A DNA stretch of 7,350 nt from Clostridia bacterium (GTDB taxonomy: Bacteria > Bacillota > Clostridia > Lachnospirales > Cellulosilyticaceae). The stretch lies in contig JAQSYC010000090.1 in NCBI GenBank assembly GCA_029256345.1, positions 1-7,350 on the forward strand, given 5' to 3'. The notes under the pieces were generated by a model that was given only the letters and a program-made list of their open reading frames with translations, had not been told where the DNA came from and made no database searches. The position numbers were made by a program, and so were the translations under genes. Positions 1 to 4,890 of the stretch are shown here, in pieces. Every line of letters begins with the position of its first letter. Within the stretch, counting starts at the first letter, position 1.

Positions 1-699
1 TGTTTGTTCCATATTGAGATGATAGTAGGTCTTATTAAGCTTTAAGAACTTAAGAATCTCGTGTTTCTCGCGGGCAAAAGCTTTAACCAGTCTTACCCCT
101 GCTATGTTTTCTTGGGCAGTTGTATTAATCAGAGCAGTTTGGTCACTGATTTTGCCATAACACATGCCAAAACGTCTCTCGAGGATTATGGCAATACTGC
201 CAATGGGAATCATAATAACTAAACAGGCTATTGCGAGTCTATAATCAAGAGTAAATAAAATTACGGTACTTATGATAAAGTAGATGATATTTTCAATGAA
301 TAGCCTCAGTCCAAATCCTATAGTCTGCCAAATGTTTTCTATATCTTCTCCAAGACGGGTCATCAGTTCACCCGTGTTGGTCTGATCAAAATAGGAAAAC
401 TCAAAAGATTGAAGATGCTGAAAAAGTTCATTTTTTAAATCTTCATGAGTTTTGACCCCGATCACATTATAAAGATAATCTTTGATAAAGATGAGAAGTG
501 GCTTCAAAAGAGAAATCACCAGCATCCCAATAAGGAGCGGCATAACAAGCTGGGTTTTGCCCTTTGTGATGCCATCATCTATTAAGATCATTTGAATATA
601 GGGCAGAAGATTATCAAGTGCTATCACAATCAGCATAGATAATGAACTAATCAACAGTATAAGCGGGTATTTGCAAACATATTTAAGTATTCTAAGCAC
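1..699 (-). CDS. ABC exporter, N-terminal transmembrane domain (partial, runs off left edge)
   Basis: The first 233 codons are present with no stop; the rest, including the whole ATP-binding domain, lies beyond base 1. The translation matches the type I exporter membrane domain (MsbA/BmrA/LmrA-like). Hydrophobic segments lie near residues 11-34, 52-75, 132-151 and 154-173. The family stretch FDQTNTGELMTRLGEDIENI occupies about residues 105-124, and QENIAGVRLVKAFAREK occupies 196-212, the coupling region seen in most members. Members sit in the cytoplasmic membrane and use ATP to export drugs, lipids or peptides; the substrate cannot be read here. The start is GTG at 699-697, preceded at 7 nt by AAAGGAGG (714-707). 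The gene lies behind a 29-codon leader ORF with an inverted repeat, which suggests drug-responsive control of the BmrCD kind. It could be a homodimeric pump or one half of a heterodimer; a partner gene would lie to the left. Family assignment is secure, specificity unknown. Confidence 0.93.
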   Translation of the reverse strand, partial: MLRILKYVCKYPLILLISSLSMLIVIALDNLLPYIQMILIDDGITKGKTQLVMPLLIGMLVISLLKPLLIFIKDYLYNVIGVKTHEDLKNELFQHLQSFEFSYFDQTNTGELMTRLGEDIENIWQTIGFGLRLFIENIIYFIISTVILFTLDYRLAIACLVIMIPIGSIAIILERRFGMCYGKISDQTALINTTAQENIAGVRLVKAFAREKHEILKFLKLNKTYYHLNMEQT

Positions 700-811
700 G
701 GTACGTCCTCCTTTAAATATAAAGCACTCTACAAGCGCACAGGATATAAAAAACATATCATTATGCAACAAAAAAGGTAAAGTGTAAGTTTTGAGTGTGA
801 CAAATAGACAT

Positions 812-840
812 AAAAAGGTCAAGACAATAGCCGGCGACCT
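812..840 (-). promoter_or_regulatory. Possible weak terminator stem competing with the leader hairpin
   Basis: On the minus-strand RNA, AGGTC (840-836) can pair with GACCT (820-816), and the second arm runs straight into a five-T tract (816-812). The first arm lies in the loop, and the loop of this stem contains the 3' arm, of the 9-bp hairpin, so the two structures exclude each other. This is the geometry expected of an attenuator. The stem is only 5 bp (6 with a G-U pair) with a 15-nt loop, so it is weak as an intrinsic terminator and is offered only as a candidate. Confidence 0.25.
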
Positions 841-908
841 AAAGAGGCAGGGCTATTGTAAGGGATATATTTGATTGTATGATGAACATATAAAATATCT
901 CTAAACAT
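819..908 (-). CDS. Putative 29-aa leader peptide upstream of the ABC exporter
   Basis: A short frame starts at ATG 908-906 and ends at TGA 821-819. It begins MFRDILYVHH and ends SPASLGRRLLS. Support for translation is strong for its size: AAAGGAGGT (925-917) lies 8 nt upstream of the ATG, better than for most genes in the window, and a TTGACA/TATAAT promoter lies just before it. It is followed by 119 nt without another start of note and then the exporter GTG in the same direction. It resembles no protein I recognise and has no membrane segment. Its second half is encoded by the arms and loop of a perfect 9-bp inverted repeat, so ribosome movement on it would change RNA folding. I infer a regulatory leader peptide, as known for bmrB upstream of bmrCD in Bacillus subtilis and for erm leaders. 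A free-standing small protein is the alternative. Confidence 0.6.
   Translation of the reverse strand: MFRDILYVHHTIKYIPYNSPASLGRRLLS
824..859 (-). promoter_or_regulatory. Inverted repeat (RNA hairpin) inside the leader ORF
   Basis: ACAATAGCC (859-851, read on the minus strand) is perfectly complementary to GGCTATTGT (832-824), giving a 9-bp stem around an 18-nt loop. The loop can pair further as CCT-CTTT-AGG. The 5' arm encodes Tyr-Asn-Ser of the leader peptide, and the 3' arm ends three bases before its stop codon, so a translating ribosome must melt the stem. It is not directly followed by a U tract (8 nt intervene), so it is not a standard terminator on its own. The role of switch or antiterminator is inferred. 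Confidence 0.5.
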
Positions 909-947
909 TTATTCCTACCTCCTTTCAGAATATTTCAACATGAGGCT

Positions 948-977
948 ATTATATATAATTGGACATATAATTGTCAA
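948..977 (-). promoter_or_regulatory. Sigma-A-type promoter for the leader ORF and ABC exporter
   Basis: On the minus strand there is a consensus -35 TTGACA (977-972), an 18-nt AT-rich spacer and a consensus -10 TATAAT (953-948). The expected start of transcription is near 940, about 30 nt upstream of the leader ATG and about 240 nt upstream of the exporter GTG. Both hexamers match fully; only the spacer is one base longer than ideal. Confidence 0.72.
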
Positions 978-998
978 GCAAAAGAAAAATTTTATAGC
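971..998 (+). promoter_or_regulatory. Possible divergent promoter for the acetyltransferase gene cluster
   Basis: TTGTCA (971-976, five of six matches to the -35 consensus), a 16-nt spacer and TATAGC (993-998, four of six matches to the -10) face right toward the first GNAT gene. Its -35 shares five bases with the leftward -35 on the opposite strand. The resulting leader would be about 65 nt. A weaker alternative is TTGAAA (1017-1022) with TAAATA (1041-1046). Confidence 0.35.
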
Positions 999-1054
999 TT
1001 TTTGATAGCATATGGTTTGAAAGAATGATAGAATTGTCTGTAAATAAAGCTAAG

Positions 1055-1062
1055 AAAAGGAG
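1055..1062 (+). promoter_or_regulatory. Ribosome binding site deciding the TTG start of the first GNAT gene
   Basis: AAAAGGAG abuts the upstream TTG at 1063 with no spacing but lies 9 nt before the TTG at 1072, so the latter is the likely start. Confidence 0.7.
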
Positions 1063-1071
1063 TTGATAGAG

Positions 1072-1584
1072 TTGACACTTGAACTCATAAGAGCTTCAGA
1101 GGAATTGGAAGAGCAGTATAATGATTTTATCTTTGAATGGGAAGCATATGGTGAGGATATCATTCCCTATGCTGTGAGATTATTGGATAAGGATTACAAA
1201 TCTTGGCTTGAGTATACCTATAGTATCGAAAACAAGGAGACTTGTCCACGGCATTTGGTGCCTGCCCATACTTATTTTTTGGTTTGTAATAACAAAAGAA
1301 TTTTTGGAGCGATCAATATCAGACATTGTTTGAATGAATATTTGTTTCAGTTTGGCGGACATATTGGATATGGCATACGTCCATCGGAAAGAGGAAAGGG
1401 ATATGCCTCTTTGATGTTAGGGATGGCTTTGCCTATAGCGAAAAAGTTAGAAATTGACGAAGTATTAGTAACGTGCGATAAAAACAATACAGCCTCTGCT
1501 AAAACGATTATAAAAAATGGGGGCATTTTAGAAAATGAAGTAACGGAAGAGGAAGAAATCGTTCAAAGGTATTGGATAAGGTAA
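1072..1584 (+). CDS. GNAT family N-acetyltransferase (COG3981-like)
   Basis: A complete 170-residue protein of the GNAT fold, which moves an acetyl group from acetyl-CoA to an amine. Motif A, the pyrophosphate-binding loop, is visible at residues 97-112 (HIGYGIRPSERGKGYA, with R107-G-K-G-Y-A as the R-x-x-G-x-A signature). Motif B follows at 134-147 (TCDKNNTASAKTII), where CDKNN-x-AS is typical of the subgroup of uncharacterised clostridial and bacillar acetyltransferases I associate with COG3981. No signal peptide or membrane segment is present, so it is probably cytosolic. I choose TTG 1072 because of ribosome binding site spacing; the TTG at 1063 would add three residues. It heads a same-strand row of five genes and is followed after 53 bp by a second, unrelated GNAT gene. 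The substrate cannot be deduced. Confidence 0.88.
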   Translation: MTLELIRASEELEEQYNDFIFEWEAYGEDIIPYAVRLLDKDYKSWLEYTYSIENKETCPRHLVPAHTYFLVCNNKRIFGAINIRHCLNEYLFQFGGHIGYGIRPSERGKGYASLMLGMALPIAKKLEIDEVLVTCDKNNTASAKTIIKNGGILENEVTEEEEIVQRYWIR

Positions 1585-1637
1585 AAAGATTTTTTGGGTT
1601 TATGTTTAGAAAATAAGAATAACAATGGGGGATGAGT

Positions 1638-2120
1638 ATGCCAGATATGTTGGTCAAGTTATATGATTTAAAAGAACAAAGCAGTGAGATCAAGGAACTT
1701 GAGAATAAGGGGATTTATATCAAGAGGGTTTTGGCACCGGATAGACATAGAGTTATAGCGTATGTTAAGGACACATTTGATGAAAATTGGGCGAGCGAAT
1801 GTGAAGGAGCCTTCTCAAACCAGCCTATTTCTTGTTTTATTGCTGTGAAAGATAAAAAAGTGATTGGTTTTGCATGTTATGAGGTCACCGCAAAAAACTT
1901 CTTTGGTCCTACAGGTGTATCTGAGGGTTATAGAGGTCATGGCATAGGAAAAATTCTTCTTATTCAGTGTCTGCTTGCGATGAAAGAAGGCGGTTATGGG
2001 TATGCTATTATTGGCGGTGCTGAGGAAGCCATTAACTTTTACAAAAAAACTGTAGGAGCCATTGTCATTGAAGATTCAGTACCAGGCCTATATAAAAGTT
2101 TGATTGAAATGACGGGATGA
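1638..2120 (+). CDS. GNAT family N-acetyltransferase
   Basis: A complete protein of 160 residues if it starts at ATG 1638, which lies 6 nt after GGGGG (1627-1631); the in-frame ATG at 1632 overlaps that site and would add two residues. It opens with MPDMLVKLYDL, an N-terminus I associate with a clostridial GNAT subgroup. A beta strand (CFIAVKDKKVIGFACYEV) leads to motif A at residues 93-105 (GVSEGYRGHGIGK), with R99-G-H-G-I-G104 binding the acetyl-CoA pyrophosphate. The late AINFYKKTVGA segment corresponds to the C-terminal F-Y-x-K-x-G-A element of the fold. It is only distantly similar to the gene before it, so the pair is not a recent duplication. It lies 41 bp before the EcsC-family gene on the same strand. 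The substrate is unknown; it is probably cytosolic. Confidence 0.87.
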   Translation: MPDMLVKLYDLKEQSSEIKELENKGIYIKRVLAPDRHRVIAYVKDTFDENWASECEGAFSNQPISCFIAVKDKKVIGFACYEVTAKNFFGPTGVSEGYRGHGIGKILLIQCLLAMKEGGYGYAIIGGAEEAINFYKKTVGAIVIEDSVPGLYKSLIEMTG

Positions 2121-2161
2121 CTCATGGCAAAGAAAGCGTATAAAAGCAAGGAGAGAACTGG

Positions 2162-2890
2162 ATGGATACTTATAATAAACGGGCTGAAAAGCAGCTGAAG
2201 AAGTGGAAAGAAAAATGCTATAAAAAACCTTCTCTAATAGACAAAACAGCTAAAGAAGCACAAAATAAAGTGAATGAGCTTTTACCTAAAAAGTATCATC
2301 AAATGATGACAGAAGCTATTAAAAATATGACAAGAATCGTGTTAGCAGGGTCTAAATATACGACGGGCAGACCCTATGAAAATCTCTTATTGATCGAAAA
2401 AGATGATTTTCTAAAAGAAAAAACAAAAAGCTATAGCAAAGTCGCTATGGTAGAAGGCGCAGGAACGGGGGCAGGAGGTATTTTTTTAGGTATTGCTGAT
2501 TTTCCACTGCTTCTTAGTATTAAAATAAAATTGTTATATGAAATAGCTGCCATCTATGGATTTGATACAGCAGATTACAGAGAGCGGCTTTATATCCTGC
2601 ATATTTTTCAACTAGCCTTTTCGAGTAAAGAAAAGACAAAGGAAGTACTTGCTCATATGGAAAACTGGGATGATTATGTAAAAATATTGCCTCAGGACCT
2701 AGGCGAATTTGACTGGAAGACCTTTCAGCAAGAGTACAGAGATTACATTGATTTAGCCAAGCTTTTACAATTAGTGCCAGGAATTGGAGCCGTAGTGGGT
2801 GCTTATGTTAATGCCAAATTCATTAATAGATTAAGTCTTACAGCGATGTATGCCTATCATATGAGGATACTAAGCAAAGGGATTGAATAA
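2162..2890 (+). CDS. EcsC family protein
   Basis: A complete 242-residue protein with AAGGAGA (2148-2154) 7 nt before the ATG. It has the layout of the EcsC family. A basic N-terminal third (about residues 1-60) is followed by the glycine-rich block at 97-113 (VEGAGTGAGGIFLGIAD) running into a hydrophobic helix (FPLLLSIKIKLLYEIAAIYG). A second glycine-rich hydrophobic block is at 204-220 (LVPGIGAVVGAYVNAKF). The length is near that of B. subtilis EcsC. That protein is named for its place in the ecsAB transporter operon, but the biochemical role of the family is not established, and no ecsA or ecsB neighbour is seen here. The two hydrophobic blocks suggest membrane association; there is no signal peptide. 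Its stop codon is 2 bp from the start of the DUF488 gene, so the two are almost certainly co-transcribed. Confidence 0.88.
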   Translation: MDTYNKRAEKQLKKWKEKCYKKPSLIDKTAKEAQNKVNELLPKKYHQMMTEAIKNMTRIVLAGSKYTTGRPYENLLLIEKDDFLKEKTKSYSKVAMVEGAGTGAGGIFLGIADFPLLLSIKIKLLYEIAAIYGFDTADYRERLYILHIFQLAFSSKEKTKEVLAHMENWDDYVKILPQDLGEFDWKTFQQEYRDYIDLAKLLQLVPGIGAVVGAYVNAKFINRLSLTAMYAYHMRILSKGIE

Positions 2891-2892
2891 AA

Positions 2893-3522
2893 ATGGAACT
2901 ATTTACAATAGGACACTCTAATTATTCAGTAGATGAATTAGTTGACAGATTAAAATGTTATGCTATAAACTGTGTAGTTGATATCAGGGGAACCCCTTAT
3001 TCTAAATATAATATACAGTTTAATAAAGAGGTTATTAGAGAAACGCTTAGGCATAAAGGGTATGTGTATATCTACATGGGAAAAGAGTTTGCAGCCCAAA
3101 GGCAAGACAAAACCCTCTATACAGAAGAGGGTTTTGCTGATTTTGAGAAAGTCGTTTTTGATAAGGATTTTTTGAAAGGAATAGAACGGCTAAAAATAGG
3201 ATGTAAAAAGGGTTATAGGATAGCCTTAATGGGGGCGATGCAGGATCCTATAAGGTGCCATCGCTGTATTTTATTGGGAAGAGCATTGGAAGAGGCAGGA
3301 TTTCATCTGAGGCATATATTAGATGATTATACGCTGGCATCACAAGAGGAGATGGAAGAGAGGCTTCTTGAAAAGTATGAGTATAATAGTGGTCAGTTAA
3401 TGTTGGGCTCTCTAGAAGGAAAAACGCTTTCAAGACAAGATATCCTAAAGGAATGTTATAGAAAAAGCAATAGAGAAATCGGCTACAGAGTGGAAAAAAT
3501 TGAAAGAGAAGAAAAAGCATAA
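2893..3522 (+). CDS. DUF488 family protein with altered cysteine motif
   Basis: A complete 209-residue protein of the DUF488 family, whose function is unknown. Hallmarks are TIGHSNYS (residues 5-12), VVDIRGTPYSKYNIQF (28-43), YMGKEFAAQR (61-70) and CHR (C122-H123-R124). The C-terminal tail with CYRKSNREIGYR is also common in clostridial members. In most relatives I know, the stretch before CHR reads like C-A-E-K-D-P; here it is G114-A-M-Q-D-P119, so the first cysteine and the glutamate are missing while the CHR cysteine is kept. The protein appears soluble. AAAGGG (2876-2881), inside the end of the EcsC gene, lies 11 nt before the ATG, consistent with tight coupling. The UvrC-like gene follows after 76 bp. 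Family assignment is firm; I infer no reaction. Confidence 0.87.
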   Translation: MELFTIGHSNYSVDELVDRLKCYAINCVVDIRGTPYSKYNIQFNKEVIRETLRHKGYVYIYMGKEFAAQRQDKTLYTEEGFADFEKVVFDKDFLKGIERLKIGCKKGYRIALMGAMQDPIRCHRCILLGRALEEAGFHLRHILDDYTLASQEEMEERLLEKYEYNSGQLMLGSLEGKTLSRQDILKECYRKSNREIGYRVEKIEREEKA

Positions 3523-3526
3523 ATGG

Positions 3527-3555
3527 TATTCACTGCCCTATAACTATTGTATACT
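3527..3555 (+). promoter_or_regulatory. Possible internal promoter before the UvrC-like gene
   Basis: TATACT (3550-3555) is a good -10 hexamer. TATTCA (3527-3532) sits 17 nt upstream but matches the -35 consensus at only three of six positions. Given the 76-bp gap without a terminator, it could add to read-through from upstream. Low confidence. Confidence 0.25.
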
Positions 3556-3587
3556 ATATAAAAACAGATAGGACACTAATAGCGAGC

Positions 3588-3594
3588 AGGTGAT
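3588..3594 (+). promoter_or_regulatory. Ribosome binding site deciding the TTG start of the UvrC-like gene
   Basis: AGGTGAT pairs with the 16S anti-Shine-Dalgarno end (the GGTGAT part) and lies 4 nt before TTG 3599. The upstream in-frame GTG at 3590 lies inside this site and so is an unlikely start. Confidence 0.6.
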
Positions 3595-3598
3595 ACCA

Positions 3599-4621
3599 TT
3601 GATAAACATCTCGGAGCATTTAGAAGAGAAGATAAGATCGATTCCAGCCAAACCTGGAGTATACCAAATGAAAGATGCAAAGGGTAATATTATCTATATT
3701 GGAAAAAGTAAGACCTTAAGGACACGGGTAAGGTCTTATTTTGTTGCGGATCACAAGTGGGAAAAAATTAAGAGGATGGTTGGCCATATTCAGGACATAG
3801 AGATTATTGTGACAGATACCCACCTAGAGGCACAACTGCTGGAATGTGAACTGATTAAGAGAATAAAACCCATGTATAATGCTCAATTTAAAAATGATCA
3901 AAAGTATAAATATTTGAGGATAGAGGAGAACTGCAGGAACAAACTTATATCGATAGTAGATGAAAAAGATGGGGAGAACTGCTTTGGTCCTTATAAAAGC
4001 AGACAAATTCTATTGGATTTAATCAAGTTTTTTGAAAACATTTATCCCTTATCTAAGATAGACGATACTTACAGCTTTACATATCATATTTTACCATTAC
4101 CTATAACGCCAGAAGCGTTTGAGGAAAATAAAAGGTGTCTTTTTGAGATACTTATAAATCGAGAAGAAATGCAGCTTTTTTTAAATGAAATGGCATGTAA
4201 GATGAGGAGAGCAGCAGAGGACTTTAGATTTGAAACAGCTTCTATGTATAGGGATATAATGGGACATATTAAGTATTTGCATTATGCCCATATAAAAAAA
4301 GCCTCAGTGTTAACAACGCAAAAGATTTTGATGGGAGAGAAGCTAGAGGACGGTTACAAAATCTTTTATATTTCCCATGGAACTATCATTTTTAAGAAGA
4401 AATACAAAAGGTTGAGTACGGAAAGCGTCAAAAAGTTTTTAAATCAATCGGTAAGAGCCGAACAAATAGGCATACCGATAAAAAATGGAAAAAGTCATCT
4501 GGATTTTGAGGCCATTATTTATACTGAACTACAAGATCAAAAATTAAAGATAATATGGGTATTAGATGATAGTAATAGAACTGAGTTAGAGGCGTTTATA
4601 AATCGACTGCGCACCTTATAG
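3599..4621 (+). CDS. Short UvrC-like protein: GIY-YIG nuclease domain plus UVR motif
   Basis: A complete 340-residue protein resembling the first half of excinuclease subunit UvrC (about 600 residues). The GIY-YIG domain covers residues 16-95: G20-V-Y22, Y33-I-G35, K36, an arginine at R43 or R45, E82 in LEAQLLE and N94 in KPMYN, so all expected active-site residues are present. UvrC-like CFGPYKS follows at 128-134, and a UVR (UvrB-binding) motif at about 190-222 (M202-RRAAEDFRFETASMYRD). A UvrC-like linker region ends the protein. The four-cysteine cluster that follows the FGPY region in UvrC is absent, as are the RNase-H-like nuclease and helix-hairpin-helix domains. By analogy with E. coli Cho it could make one incision (the 3' side in UvrABC repair); that role is inferred. 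The start is TTG 3599, set by AGGTGAT. A frame from GTG 3590 would give 343 residues. It is not a fragment: no frameshift or remnant follows. Confidence 0.85.
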   Translation: MINISEHLEEKIRSIPAKPGVYQMKDAKGNIIYIGKSKTLRTRVRSYFVADHKWEKIKRMVGHIQDIEIIVTDTHLEAQLLECELIKRIKPMYNAQFKNDQKYKYLRIEENCRNKLISIVDEKDGENCFGPYKSRQILLDLIKFFENIYPLSKIDDTYSFTYHILPLPITPEAFEENKRCLFEILINREEMQLFLNEMACKMRRAAEDFRFETASMYRDIMGHIKYLHYAHIKKASVLTTQKILMGEKLEDGYKIFYISHGTIIFKKKYKRLSTESVKKFLNQSVRAEQIGIPIKNGKSHLDFEAIIYTELQDQKLKIIWVLDDSNRTELEAFINRLRTL

Positions 4622-4754
4622 AAACAAATTTAATGAACATAGAGTTAAAGGGTTAGAGGTATATTGCTTTGAATGAGTTAGATAAGCATAAATAACATCA
4701 AAAAAAAAATTAGATAACATCTTTGCCAAAAATTTTAATAAAAACTTTTATTTT

Positions 4755-4784
4755 TTGTTATTTTATGATATATTTTATTGTAAT
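4755..4784 (+). promoter_or_regulatory. Likely promoter for the chemoreceptor gene
   Basis: TTGTTA (4755-4760, four of six to the -35 consensus), 18 nt, then TGTAAT (4779-4784, five of six to the -10 consensus) lie within a very AT-rich stretch about 105 nt before the chemoreceptor start. No sigma-D (motility) promoter of the TAAA-N15-GCCGATAT type and no recognisable c-di-GMP riboswitch is seen in the 269-bp gap (4622-4890). The remainder of that gap shows no gene. Confidence 0.4.
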
Positions 4785-4879
4785 AGATTATAAAAAAATG
4801 ATGAATTATGTTGGAGCTAGAGGGTGGACATAAGCTATCAAATTAGTCTTGGTAAAGTTATTAAAATTTATTAGAAAAC

Positions 4880-4884
4880 AGGAG
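4880..4884 (+). promoter_or_regulatory. Ribosome binding site deciding the ATG start of the chemoreceptor
   Basis: AGGAG lies 6 nt before ATG 4891. The in-frame TTG at 4849 has no comparable site and would add 14 residues. Confidence 0.75.
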
Positions 4885-4890
4885 AAAAAT

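Noticed and set aside
2124..2198. 24-codon plus-strand ORF (starts MAKKAYKSKER) overlapping the start of the EcsC gene
   Set aside because: It lacks a good ribosome binding site, contains the EcsC gene's own ribosome binding site and overlaps a clear family gene in another frame.
2978..3175. 65-codon plus-strand open frame within the DUF488 gene
   Set aside because: It overlaps conserved DUF488 motifs in another frame and has no independent support.
3599..4621. Reading the GIY-YIG gene as a homing endonuclease or mobile element gene
   Set aside because: The UvrC-type FGPY block and UVR motif follow the nuclease domain, and there is no intron, intein or flanking repeat.
4737..4752. AATAAAA/TTTTATT inverted repeat followed by Ts, a possible terminator for the UvrC-like gene
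   Set aside because: The stem is entirely A-T with a loop of only 2 nt (or 4 nt with a shorter stem), in a stretch that is AT-rich throughout; chance is the simpler explanation.
4622..4890. Riboswitch or sigma-D motility promoter upstream of the chemoreceptor
   Set aside because: I looked for a c-di-GMP-type aptamer and a TAAA-N15-GCCGATAT promoter, and neither is visible at proper spacing.
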